Shown piece after piece: positions 44,575 to 53,620 of a stretch of DNA of 64,000 bases. How positions within the stretch are numbered: the stretch's first letter is position 1; each line of letters opens with the position of its first letter. The translations under genes and the position numbers were made by a program. The stretch lies in NCBI GenBank assembly GCA_964416595.1, contig CAYQES010000002.1:1-64000 (forward strand), in the 5' to 3' direction. The notes below the pieces were generated by a model. That model had not been told where the DNA came from. It saw only the letters and a program-made list of their open reading frames with translations, and made no database searches. Source of the DNA: JAKFYM01 sp964416595. Its GTDB lineage: Bacteria; Bdellovibrionota; UBA1018; CAIPTA01.

Positions 44575-45879
44575 ATGACAAACAAAATTTTCCTTTTTCT
44601 TTTCACAATTTTCCCAATCTTTTCTCTCGCTTCCTCCCAAAACGAGAGCATCACTATCGCCATAGGCGAGCAACGGAGCTTTCCTGTTGAAGCGGGTGCT
44701 CGCTATAGCTTGGGTAACCCTGAGGTAATCCAGGTGAAAAGTACTTCGGTTTCCACGGGCACTCTTCTGCTAGTGAAGGGCCGTAGCCAGGGGTATTCGG
44801 ATTTGGTGCTCATAGGCGAAACAGGGGTAAAGCGCGTGTTGGCTTTCCGGGTGGTAACTAAAAAACAAGCCGCCCTAAGTAGCGATGGCAAGGCGCTTTT
44901 TTCTTCCTCTCCCAATCTATCTTTAAAACCAAGCGGCGAAGGTTGGGTGGCAAGGGGAGAGGCCCGCAGCCTAGATGATTGGAATACGGTGCAGGCCATG
45001 GAGGCCCAGAGTAAAGGAAAGCTCCAGAGTTTCACTCGCTTACACCCAATGGAACGCTTGCGGGCGGAAACTCGGATTTTGCGGCTCTGGCGTTCGGCCG
45101 GTTTAGGGCATTTGACGGTACGGGGTGCAGGCAATTCCGTGGTTTTAATCGGGGATTGTCAATCTTCTGAAGAAAAGGCTTTGGCAGAGGATTTGGCTGG
45201 CCAGGTATTAAAAAGTGCCCGCTCCCATTTGCGAGTGCCCTTTGAACATGGGGGTAAACTCCGTTTTCGCGCTAAAATCCTAGAAGTTGTGCGTTCGGGG
45301 GCCAGATCTTTAGGCCTGCAGTGGGAAGAGGCGGTGCCCTCAGCCCTAGTGGTGGGTAACGCCTTTTCCAAGGCCCAGTTTAGTTTGCAGGCGATGTTGA
45401 AAGTGCTCGAGAAAAGGGGGCAAGCCCGGGTGCTTTCCCAGCCAGAACTTCTTTTGAATGAAAAGGGAGTGGCGGAACTAAAGGTGGGAGGGGAAATTCC
45501 CATTCCATTGACATCCCGGAACTTCAGCACTGTGCAGTGGAAGCCCTATGGTTTGTTGCTGCGTTTAGAATTGCCTGGCATGTCTCGCAGCCAAGCCCGA
45601 GCAAAAATATCCGTGGAAATTAGCAGTTTGGATCCCGCCAATGGCGCAGAAGGAATTCCGGCTTTGCGTATGAGTCGCATGGAAACCCAAGCGGATATCC
45701 GGATTGGCCGGCCCGTATTGCTCTCGGGGTTAATGGACAAGCGGCAAAGCCGCACTCAATCCTTACTGCCATTTTTAGGCGATATTCCCATACTCGGGGA
45801 ATTGTTTCGCTCCGAAGATTTTCAGGAAAATCGCTCAGAACTGGTGATCGTTTTGGAAGCGCTGGAGGCGGGTCTATGA
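44575..45879 (+). CDS. cpaC: Tad/CpaC-type secretin
   Basis: 434 residues from ATG 44575, with a signal peptide ending LASSQ. Residues 27-105 form the pilus-formation N-terminal domain (IAIGEQRSFPVEAGARYSLG, TLLLVKGRSQGYSDLVLI). Residues ~230-434 are the secretin pore: GLQWEEAV, VLSQPELLLNEKGVAELKVGGEIPIPL in two parts, and the C-terminal FLGDIPILGELFRSEDF with SELVIVLEA. It should form an outer-membrane ring for a Tad/Flp pilus. It is short for a secretin. ATGA-coupled to the CpaF gene. Confidence 0.9.
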   Translation: MTNKIFLFLFTIFPIFSLASSQNESITIAIGEQRSFPVEAGARYSLGNPEVIQVKSTSVSTGTLLLVKGRSQGYSDLVLIGETGVKRVLAFRVVTKKQAALSSDGKALFSSSPNLSLKPSGEGWVARGEARSLDDWNTVQAMEAQSKGKLQSFTRLHPMERLRAETRILRLWRSAGLGHLTVRGAGNSVVLIGDCQSSEEKALAEDLAGQVLKSARSHLRVPFEHGGKLRFRAKILEVVRSGARSLGLQWEEAVPSALVVGNAFSKAQFSLQAMLKVLEKRGQARVLSQPELLLNEKGVAELKVGGEIPIPLTSRNFSTVQWKPYGLLLRLELPGMSRSQARAKISVEISSLDPANGAEGIPALRMSRMETQADIRIGRPVLLSGLMDKRQSRTQSLLPFLGDIPILGELFRSEDFQENRSELVIVLEALEAGL

Positions 45880-46925
45880 GTTCAGTGGAACGGATACAGG
45901 ATTTTTTGAGTGAGCAGGGCATTTCCTTCGCTACTCCAGGTGCTAAAGAGATGGTCGCTGCTGCCATCGCGCCAACACCAGGTGAACTAGAAGAATTTTT
46001 TGGTAATGGCCCGTTGCAATCGTTCTTGGATGATCCGGCTGTAACGGAAATTTTGGTGAATGGCCCCGGGGAAATTTGGACAGAGAAAGCGGGCACACTC
46101 TCTTTAAGTGCCTTAAAATTTTCCGGAGAAGAAGCTCTCAAGCGTTGGATACGACGCATTCTTTCTGAGCGGGGTAGGAAGGTGGATCATTGTTCCCCTT
46201 TTGCCGATTGTGCCTTGGACAATGGCAGCCGCATTCATGTGGTGGCCCCTCCGATTTCCCGTAAGGGCTATTGCCTTTCGATTCGTAAATTTCCGGAGCA
46301 GCCGTGGAGCCTAGAAGCGTTGGCAGAAAAGGGAGCGCTTTCTCCAGCAGCTCAAATCTATTTAAAAAAAGCCGTGCAAGAGAAATGGAATATTTTTATT
46401 TCCGGTGGCACGGGCACAGGGAAGACTTCGCTTCTTTCTGCACTGCTGGCAGAAGTGGCGCCAGAAGAGCGCACCGTGGCCTTAGAAGATATCGCCGAAA
46501 TTCGCGTAAATCACCCGCATTTTCTTTCGCTAGAGGCGCGGCCTGCGAACCAAGAAAAAGAGGGGGAAATCGGATTGCGGCGCTTATTGCGGGAAGCGTT
46601 GCGCATGCGACCCGATCGAGTAGTGGTGGGAGAGTGCCGTGGCTCCGAAGCTTTGGATCTTTTGTTGGCTTTGAACACGGGCCATAAGGGCTCCATGGGA
46701 ACCATTCACGCCAATTCTCCTCGGGATGCTTTGCAGCGGATAGAAACTTTGGCGCTATTAGCGGCGGAAAATCTAGGGGAATATGCCTTGAAGAATTTAA
46801 TTCTGGGGGGTGTGCGAGTGATTGTGCAATTAGAGCGAACGTCTCAGGGCAGAAAAGTAAGTTCTATCTGCGAGCTTAAGGGTTTAGACGGCGGGAATTT
46901 TTTATTGAAAGAGATACTACTTTAA
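45876..46925 (+). CDS. cpaF: CpaF/TadA-type secretion ATPase
   Basis: 349 residues. Walker A ISGGTGTGKTSLLSAL (around residue 175), the Asp box ERTVALEDIAEIR, Walker B RPDRVVVGECRGSEALDLLLAL and the His box GSMGTIHANSP are intact, so the enzyme should hydrolyse ATP. CpaF hexamers drive assembly and retraction of Tad pili. It is shorter than typical CpaF (~450), with a short N-terminal extension. Its 3' end overlaps the convergent small exported protein gene by 50 bases. Confidence 0.95.
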   Translation: MSSVERIQDFLSEQGISFATPGAKEMVAAAIAPTPGELEEFFGNGPLQSFLDDPAVTEILVNGPGEIWTEKAGTLSLSALKFSGEEALKRWIRRILSERGRKVDHCSPFADCALDNGSRIHVVAPPISRKGYCLSIRKFPEQPWSLEALAEKGALSPAAQIYLKKAVQEKWNIFISGGTGTGKTSLLSALLAEVAPEERTVALEDIAEIRVNHPHFLSLEARPANQEKEGEIGLRRLLREALRMRPDRVVVGECRGSEALDLLLALNTGHKGSMGTIHANSPRDALQRIETLALLAAENLGEYALKNLILGGVRVIVQLERTSQGRKVSSICELKGLDGGNFLLKEILL

Positions 46926-47181
46926 GCAACTGAGAAATTCTTTCTTGCAGCATCCCTGGTTCACAATCGGTTAACAATCTTTGCGCCCGTGTAGCTAAGG
47001 AGAGGGCTTGATCTCGCGCATTTTCTTTGTGAGCGTATGCTAATAAATATAATTTTTTTGCTGCCTCATGATTCTGGCAGGAGCTGATAGTGGGCAAGGG
47101 TGCAAGTTGGCTGGGAACCTCCATTTTTTCGCCGCATAGGAATGCTACTAGCGGCAAGAGCAAAAGAAATTTTCCTTTCAT
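46876..47181 (-). CDS. small exported protein in the Tad locus
   Basis: 101 residues from ATG 47181, which overlaps the TadB-TadC stop by 4 bases. An N-terminal signal (residues 4-17) is present, with Cys18 not in a strict lipobox (AFLC). The mature part has one predicted helical pair and Cys residues at roughly 37 and 74, with KKLYLLAYAHKENARDQALSLATRAQ resembling a TPR-like helix. Possibly a pilot or TadD-like accessory for the secretin, inferred only from position. Confidence 0.55.
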   Translation of the reverse strand: MKGKFLLLLPLVAFLCGEKMEVPSQLAPLPTISSCQNHEAAKKLYLLAYAHKENARDQALSLATRAQRLLTDCEPGMLQERISQLLKVVSLSIKNSRRLNP

Positions 47182-48188
47182 AGGAAATCTTTTCCTAGAG
47201 GCAAGAGTAGGGCCAAGAGCACCAGCAAACAACTGGGGAAAAAACATAAAAAGAGGGGTGCCATCATCACTACAGGCAGCCGTTGCACCCTGGACTCCCA
47301 GCGATTTTCCAGCTGGAGGTGAAGGTCGCCCAAAAAAGCCATCAGATCTTCTCTTAAAGGTGCGCCGGTGCGAGTGGCGTGGGTGATGAGCCCGCGAAAG
47401 TGGGCAATGCTTTCGCAGCTAGGTTCTTTTTTTTGCAGTTCTAAGGTGAGTTGTGGATCTTTCATTTGTAATAAACATTCGCTAAAAGCGGTTTCAGCGT
47501 CTTGCCCGAGAGAAATTTGCGCGATCAATCTTAAAGTTAATTCCGGCAAGAATTTTTCCTGCAAAAGCTCTTGGCGATTTTTGGGGTGCAAGGCTTTTTC
47601 CAGAAGATAGCGCATCCAAGTGCGACCCAAGCCCAATAAGCAAAAAGTAAGCGCCCATAAAAACCAAGATCCGCTATTGGTGGTGGCGGAAAAGAACCAA
47701 TCACTATCCATTAAAATTAATGCACCTGCCATAATCCACGGTAACCAGGAAAGCACTTCGCCCTGGGCTCGGCTTTGGCTGGTAAGAGATTCAGCCCGCA
47801 GTTTAATTCTTCGTTCCACTTGCAGTATTTTTTGGAAAGCCGCCAAGGTGGATAAAATCGGAATCCCTGTTTTTAAGGCATTGGTAAGAAAAGTGGAAAG
47901 AAAGTCTGTGGGAGGCCTTTGTTGGAGGATGGCACTCAAACGGGCGCGGCCGTGTAGTGAAATGTTTTCTTGGAGTAAAGTTTCTAGGGCTTGATCTAGA
48001 CTAATTCCAGCCCTCAAGGAGGCCATGAGCCTTGTAGTGAGTAGGAGATCTTCTTCGGCGGGGGGAGTTTTTTGGAAGATTTTTTTTGCCCACAAGAGGA
48101 AGGCGTGTAATCGGCGGTCTATTTCTCTTTGAAATGCGGTGCAAAAAACAAAACTCGCGCTGCAGAGAAAAAAGATTGTCCATTTCAT
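47178..48188 (-). CDS. fused TadB-TadC-like platform protein
   Basis: 336 residues from ATG 48188. Two T2SSF-type modules lie in one chain: the first (about 45-160) has TRLMASLRAGISLDQALETL and ends before a membrane pair with WLPWIMAGALILM, as in TadB. The second (about 210-330) has FRGLITHATRTGAPLREDLM and SRVQRLPVVMMAPLFLCFFP, as in TadC. Four to five membrane segments. Normally these are two adjacent genes forming the inner-membrane platform of the Tad pilus. It is divergent from the M16 gene and transcribed towards cpaF. Confidence 0.8.
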   Translation of the reverse strand: MKWTIFFLCSASFVFCTAFQREIDRRLHAFLLWAKKIFQKTPPAEEDLLLTTRLMASLRAGISLDQALETLLQENISLHGRARLSAILQQRPPTDFLSTFLTNALKTGIPILSTLAAFQKILQVERRIKLRAESLTSQSRAQGEVLSWLPWIMAGALILMDSDWFFSATTNSGSWFLWALTFCLLGLGRTWMRYLLEKALHPKNRQELLQEKFLPELTLRLIAQISLGQDAETAFSECLLQMKDPQLTLELQKKEPSCESIAHFRGLITHATRTGAPLREDLMAFLGDLHLQLENRWESRVQRLPVVMMAPLFLCFFPSCLLVLLALLLPLGKDFL

Positions 48189-48298
48189 GTCACAAAGATT
48201 GCAAATCAAGCGCCAGGATTGCCGCAGCTTCCTGAAGGAATCCTCTGGCAATCAGCGGGGGAGCGGGTAAAATTGATAAACTCGGGGTACAAAAAATC

Positions 48299-49582
48299 AT
48301 GAAGAAGAAATGGCGTCACACTAGGTATCGTTTTCTAGGGCAGTTGCCCTTGGATCGTTTTGATTTCGAAAATGGACTGCGCTTGTTTTGCGTCGAAAAT
48401 AAAATCGCTCCGGTTTTTTCCTATCAAACTTGGTTCAACGTGGGTTCCCGGGATGAAGTGCAGGGCAAATCCGGTTTGGCCCATCTTTTTGAACATATGA
48501 TGTTCAAAGGCACCAAAAATAATCCGCAGGGAGTTTTTGATCGCACTATGGAATCCTCTGGTGCCAGGGATTTAAATGCGTTTACAGGAACAGATTACAC
48601 AGCCTATGTGGCCAGCTTACCCAAGGAAAATATTGAAACGGTAGCGAAAATGGAGTCGGACCGAATGGTAGGTTTGGCGTTAACAAAAGAGCAGTTCGAA
48701 TCCGAGCGTGAGGTGGTTCATAACGAGCGCAAGCAAGTGATGGAAAATAATCCTGAGGGTAAAATGTATGAAGAGCTGCAGCGGTTAGCCTTTCGCAAGC
48801 ATCCCTATGGGCGCCCGATCATTGGTTTTGCGGAAGATTTGGATGGAATGAATGTGCAGGACTGCGAAGAGTTTTACCGGGCGTATTATTCCCCTAGCAA
48901 TGCGGTAATCTGCGTGGTTGGTGGGTTAAAGGCCGAGCGTGTGGCGAATGTAGTTGCCAAGCACTACGGTAAAATTCAGCCGCAAAAAAAACCGGCGCAA
49001 CTGCCAACAGCCGAGCCCAGTCAAGAAGAAGAGCGGGTGAGTGTATTAACTTTACCCGTACAAGTAGAAAAGGCTTATTTTGGGTACAAAATCCCTGATG
49101 GAAAACATGGGGATCATATAGCCTTGAATGTTTTATCGTATGTTTTATCTTCAGGGCGTAGCTCCAGGTTGTATCGTGCTTTGGTGGATGCTGGGATTTG
49201 CTTGGATCAAGGCGCGAGTTTAAATGGCTCTAAGGATCCTTCACTTTTTTATTTGAGTTTCACTTGCCAAGCGGGCCGAAAAGCCGAAGAAGCCCTGGGT
49301 ATTTTAGATCGAGAATTATTAGAAGTGGCAGAAAAAGGGATCACTGGCGAAGAATTAGAGCGGGTAAAAAATAAATTAAGCACAGAGATCCATTTAGGTT
49401 TAGCTACGAATCATGCCCTTTGTCGTTTTATTGGCCAGCATGAAATTGTGCTCGGAGATGTGCGTTTAGGGGTGGATGAAATCGAGAAAATTCAGACAAT
49501 CACTTTAGCGCAAGTGAAAGCTGTTGCGAAAAAATATTTGGTAAAAACAAATCGTTCCGTAGTGGTAGGGAAGCCCGAATGA
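48299..49582 (+). CDS. M16 family zinc metallopeptidase, catalytic subunit
   Basis: 427 residues. The inverted zinc motif HLFEH (62-66) is intact and the third ligand Glu lies in ESEREVVHNERKQVMEN near residue 143. The C-terminal M16_C domain has the Arg-Tyr-type SGRSSRLYRALVDAG. No signal peptide is seen. M16 proteins cleave short peptides. Its stop overlaps the next gene, a non-catalytic M16 homologue, by 4 bases, so the two likely form a heterodimer like mitochondrial processing peptidase. Confidence 0.93.
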   Translation: MKKKWRHTRYRFLGQLPLDRFDFENGLRLFCVENKIAPVFSYQTWFNVGSRDEVQGKSGLAHLFEHMMFKGTKNNPQGVFDRTMESSGARDLNAFTGTDYTAYVASLPKENIETVAKMESDRMVGLALTKEQFESEREVVHNERKQVMENNPEGKMYEELQRLAFRKHPYGRPIIGFAEDLDGMNVQDCEEFYRAYYSPSNAVICVVGGLKAERVANVVAKHYGKIQPQKKPAQLPTAEPSQEEERVSVLTLPVQVEKAYFGYKIPDGKHGDHIALNVLSYVLSSGRSSRLYRALVDAGICLDQGASLNGSKDPSLFYLSFTCQAGRKAEEALGILDRELLEVAEKGITGEELERVKNKLSTEIHLGLATNHALCRFIGQHEIVLGDVRLGVDEIEKIQTITLAQVKAVAKKYLVKTNRSVVVGKPE

Positions 49583-50949
49583 AAAAAAACACGCAAATGA
49601 TATTGATGCCGGAACGTAACGCCCCCTTGGTGAATATTGATTTGGCTTTGTTTCATGGGTCTTTGCGGGATCCTGCTGGAAAAGATGGCGTAGCTTCCCT
49701 TACTTTAAGCATGCTTTTGCGGGGAACAAAAAAAAGAGATGCTAAGGAGTTTCACCGGGCCTTGGATAATTTAGGCGCAGAAATTCATTTGGGAAAATAT
49801 CGGGAATCTCTTCGAATCTATGGAGTGGTGCTAGCTGATAAGCTTCCGGCCTTTTTGGATCTATTGGAAGAAATGCTCACGGAGCCTGCGTTTTCTGAAG
49901 AAGAATTCCGTAAGGTGCGGGATCAGCTGCGTAGTTCTTTTCTTGATGAACTAGGATCCGATGATGATATCGCTGACCGCCGCTTTCAAGAGTATATGTT
50001 GTGGGGCAATCCTTATGGGCGCATAACTTCGGGTAGCCTGCAAACTCTCGACAAAATTACCGTGGGCGATCTCATTGAGTTCCACCAGACATTTTTTCGC
50101 AGTGGCGACTTTGTGGTGGGGGCCACGGGTGGATTTCAAAAGCGTTTTTTAGAAAATCGCATCCAAAAGATTTTGGGCGGGCTGCCTAAAGGATCTGTGG
50201 ATCGTTTGGACTGCGACGGTCCAAGTTTAAAAAAGGGAAAGCGACTATTGCTGCTCGACAAACCGGGTCGCAGCCAAGCGCAAATTCTAGTAGGAGCGCC
50301 CGGGGTTTCTTTCACGCACAAAGATTATTTTGCCATGCTGGTGGCCAATCATGTGTTTGGTGGAAGTTCATTCAGCGCTCGCCTCATGAAAGAAGTGCGG
50401 GAAAAGCGTGGTTGGAGTTATGGAGCCTATGCATGGTATCGATCTGGCCGTAAGCCTTTGTATTTTGCGATGCAATCTGTGCCTAGTAATAAAGATGCGG
50501 TACCAGCTTTGAATTTGATGCTGGATCTTTTTCACGACTATGCAAAAAAAGGTATCACTAAAGAGGAATACGGTTTCGCTAAAAAAAGCTTGGTGAACCA
50601 AAGCGCTTTTCTTCAGGATACAGTGCGTAAGCGCTTGGATAATAAAGTAACGGAAATCGTGATGGGTTTACCGAAGGGCTTTTACGATAATTACCAAAAA
50701 AAATTGCAGGCCTTAACGTACGCTAAAGTGCAGGGGGCGATTCGTCGCTGTGTGGATGATTCTCGGATTTTTGCCTTGGTCTTAACTAGTGTAGATGCGC
50801 CGGACTTTGACATGGGAGCGTTAAAGGGATTTCAATTGTGGCGCAGGAAATTCGACGAGGCGCCCACGGATTTAAACGCTTTGAGCCCATATAGTATATC
50901 GCCACGACGCGTTGCCCGTAAAGAGGTTTCCCTGAAAAGCGGGCTATAG
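49579..50949 (+). CDS. M16 family peptidase-like protein, non-catalytic subunit
   Basis: 456 residues of the M16 fold without the HxxEH motif: the equivalent segment reads GVASLTLSMLLRGTKKR. The C-terminal RY-containing motif is present (SSFSARLMKEVREKRGWSYGAYAWYRSG, in parts), which in active complexes helps bind substrate. It starts as ATGA with the catalytic gene. It should pair with that subunit. Its last 30 residues are Ser/Arg-rich and variable. Confidence 0.92.
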   Translation: MKKNTQMILMPERNAPLVNIDLALFHGSLRDPAGKDGVASLTLSMLLRGTKKRDAKEFHRALDNLGAEIHLGKYRESLRIYGVVLADKLPAFLDLLEEMLTEPAFSEEEFRKVRDQLRSSFLDELGSDDDIADRRFQEYMLWGNPYGRITSGSLQTLDKITVGDLIEFHQTFFRSGDFVVGATGGFQKRFLENRIQKILGGLPKGSVDRLDCDGPSLKKGKRLLLLDKPGRSQAQILVGAPGVSFTHKDYFAMLVANHVFGGSSFSARLMKEVREKRGWSYGAYAWYRSGRKPLYFAMQSVPSNKDAVPALNLMLDLFHDYAKKGITKEEYGFAKKSLVNQSAFLQDTVRKRLDNKVTEIVMGLPKGFYDNYQKKLQALTYAKVQGAIRRCVDDSRIFALVLTSVDAPDFDMGALKGFQLWRRKFDEAPTDLNALSPYSISPRRVARKEVSLKSGL

Positions 50950-51084
50950 GATTCCGGGTAAAAAGATCCAGATTTTAACCACAAGAAAACGCTGAAAATT
51001 CGCTGCTCTTCGTCGGTGAAATTCCGCTCATTGCCTTCCCTTGCATCTCAAAATAGGCGTACAATTTTTAATAGGAGGGTCTTT

Positions 51085-53613
51085 ATGACCAGGGAAAAGC
51101 GTAAGTCCAGCTCAGTAGGAGCGAAAATTGTAGTGCCAATGTTGCCGTTGCGGGAAGTGATCATCTTTCCCCACATGGTGGTGCCTCTATTTGTGGGAAG
51201 GGAAAAATCGATCGCCGCTCTAGAAGCTGCGATCACCCATAAACTAGACCTTTTCCTCTGCGCCCAGAAGGATGCAGGAATCGTAAACCCCGGAACGAGC
51301 GATCTTTATGAGATCGGAACCTTGGGCACCATTATCCAATTGGTGAAATTGCCGGATAATACGGTGAAGGTTTTGGTGGAAGGGAAAAAGCGGGCGCGCA
51401 TTTCCGATTTCATCCCGAACGATCAGTTCATTCAGTGTGAAGTGGAAGAGCTCGCGGATCTGGAAGAAGATCCCGTGCGCCAAGAGGCCTTACTCCGCGG
51501 TGTGAAGAATACCTTCGAAGAATACGTTAAATTCAATAAACGCATTCCGCCCGAAGTAGTGATGAATATCAATTCGATCATTGAGCCTTCCCGTCTTGCT
51601 GACGTGGTGGTGGCTCACCTCACGCTTAAGATCGAAGAAAAACAAAAGATCTTGGAAATCGTGGATACCTCGGAGCGTTTAGAGCGCATCCTTTCTCTCA
51701 TGCAAGGAGAGATTGAGATCCTGCAAGTGGAGCGGAAAATCCGTTCCCGCGTGAAAAAGCAGATGGAGCGCAATCAGAAGGAGTACTACCTCAACGAGCA
51801 AATGAACGCGATCCAGAAGGAACTCGGGGAGAAGGATGAATTCAAGATCGAGTTAGCGGAGATGGAGAAGAAGATTGAGTCCAAAAAACTCTCCAAAGAG
51901 GCCCGCGATAAGATCAATAAAGAGTTCCGAAAGCTAAAGATGATGTCGCCAATGTCGGCGGAAGCCACGGTGGTGCGCAACTATATTGACTGGATACTCA
52001 CCTTGCCTTGGGGTGAATATACGGAAGACAATTGGGATCTAGACCGCGCCGATGAGGTGCTGAAAGAGGATCACTATGGCCTCGAAGAAGTGCGGGAACG
52101 TATCCTCGAGTATCTATCTGTTCGCACTCTCACCAAAAACTCTAAGGGCTCGATCCTTTGCTTGGCTGGGCCTCCCGGAGTGGGAAAAACTTCTTTGGCC
52201 CGCTCCATCGCCCGGGCTGTGGGTAAACATTTCGTGCGCGCCTCACTAGGTGGTGTGCGGGATGAAGCGGAGATCCGTGGTCACCGCCGCACTTATGTAG
52301 GCGCTTTGCCAGGAAAACTCATTCAGTCTCTCAAAAAAGCAGGATCCGCCAACCCCGTGTTCTTGCTCGATGAGATCGATAAAATGAGCAACGATTTTCG
52401 GGGCGATCCGGCTTCGGCACTGCTAGAAGTTTTGGATCCGGAACAGAACGCGAGTTTCATGGATCATTATTTGGAAGTGGAGTTCGATCTTTCTAAAGTG
52501 ATGTTCATTCTCACGGCGAATTCTCTGCACCAGATCCCTCGGCCCCTCTTGGATCGGATGGAAGTGATTACCATTCCTGGTTACACCATGAATGAAAAAC
52601 TCCATATCGGTGAGAAATACTTGCTGCCCAAACAAACGGAGCTCCATGGTTTAGGTAAAGGCCAGTTGGTGGTGCCCGATGAAACGATGAAGGCGCTCAT
52701 TCAGGGTTATACCCGGGAAGCTGGCGTGCGAAACCTGGAGCGTGAGATTGCGGGCTTATGCCGGAAGGTGGCTCACCAAATCGTGCGCAAAATGGGTCGA
52801 GCGGCCCAATCTGCTTCGCTAAAAGAAGGAGCGAAGAAGAAAAAAGGCAAAGCCGCTGATCACGGATCAGAAAAGGTTACAGTCACACCAAAACTCTTGG
52901 AAAAATATTTGGGCGTGCCCAAATACCAAATTTCCAAAACTGAAGAGGTGGCGGAAATCGGCTTGGCCAACGGTTTGGCTTGGACAGAGAGCGGCGGTGA
53001 TCTCTTGCAGATCGAAGTGGCCGTGCTGCCAGGAAAAGGGAATTTGAAAGTAACCGGAAAATTGGGAGATGTAATGCAAGAGAGCGCCCAGGCCGCCATG
53101 AGTTATGTGCGTCTACGAGCTCCGCTCTTTGGCTTAGCTCCAGATTTTTACGATAAAATCGACATTCACCTCCACGTGCCAGAGGGAGCAACTCCAAAGG
53201 ATGGCCCCTCCGCGGGAATCACGATGGCTACGGCTCTCACTTCTGCTTTCATGCGAGTGCCAGTAAAAAGAAATGTGGCAATGACGGGGGAAATCACTCT
53301 GCGTGGCAGGGTGCTGGCCATTGGTGGTTTGAAAGAAAAACTGATCGCTGCCAAATTGGGCGGAGCCGATACGATCATCATCCCCAAGGAGAACGAAAAG
53401 GATCTATCCAAGATCTCTGAAGAGGTGTTGGCGGGTTTATCGATTCATCCCGTGAGCCATGCGGATGAGGTGCTTCGTTTAGCTCTGGAAGTTCCGGACC
53501 CTGAGAACTTCATGAAGCCTAAGGATGTGATTGAACAGGAAAAAGCCCAGCAAAAAGAGCTGGCTAAGAAAAAGAACGATCCCAAGGGCGGAGTGCCCAG
53601 CGTAGCGCACTAG
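51085..53613 (+). CDS. lon: ATP-dependent protease Lon
   Basis: 842 residues from ATG 51085, which follows AGGAGG. The N-terminal LON domain begins VVPMLPLREVIIFPHMVVPLFVGR. The AAA module has Walker A GPPGVGKTSLARSIARA and Walker B VFLLDEIDKM. The proteolytic Ser is in DGPSAGITMATALTSA, with the Lys dyad downstream at GGLKEKLIAAKLGG. A Lys-rich insertion of about 25 residues (571-596) separates the AAA and protease domains. Lon degrades misfolded and regulatory proteins. A TACAAT -10-like box lies at 51060-51065. Confidence 0.98.
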   Translation: MTREKRKSSSVGAKIVVPMLPLREVIIFPHMVVPLFVGREKSIAALEAAITHKLDLFLCAQKDAGIVNPGTSDLYEIGTLGTIIQLVKLPDNTVKVLVEGKKRARISDFIPNDQFIQCEVEELADLEEDPVRQEALLRGVKNTFEEYVKFNKRIPPEVVMNINSIIEPSRLADVVVAHLTLKIEEKQKILEIVDTSERLERILSLMQGEIEILQVERKIRSRVKKQMERNQKEYYLNEQMNAIQKELGEKDEFKIELAEMEKKIESKKLSKEARDKINKEFRKLKMMSPMSAEATVVRNYIDWILTLPWGEYTEDNWDLDRADEVLKEDHYGLEEVRERILEYLSVRTLTKNSKGSILCLAGPPGVGKTSLARSIARAVGKHFVRASLGGVRDEAEIRGHRRTYVGALPGKLIQSLKKAGSANPVFLLDEIDKMSNDFRGDPASALLEVLDPEQNASFMDHYLEVEFDLSKVMFILTANSLHQIPRPLLDRMEVITIPGYTMNEKLHIGEKYLLPKQTELHGLGKGQLVVPDETMKALIQGYTREAGVRNLEREIAGLCRKVAHQIVRKMGRAAQSASLKEGAKKKKGKAADHGSEKVTVTPKLLEKYLGVPKYQISKTEEVAEIGLANGLAWTESGGDLLQIEVAVLPGKGNLKVTGKLGDVMQESAQAAMSYVRLRAPLFGLAPDFYDKIDIHLHVPEGATPKDGPSAGITMATALTSAFMRVPVKRNVAMTGEITLRGRVLAIGGLKEKLIAAKLGGADTIIIPKENEKDLSKISEEVLAGLSIHPVSHADEVLRLALEVPDPENFMKPKDVIEQEKAQQKELAKKKNDPKGGVPSVAH

Positions 53614-53620
53614 TTTCGCG

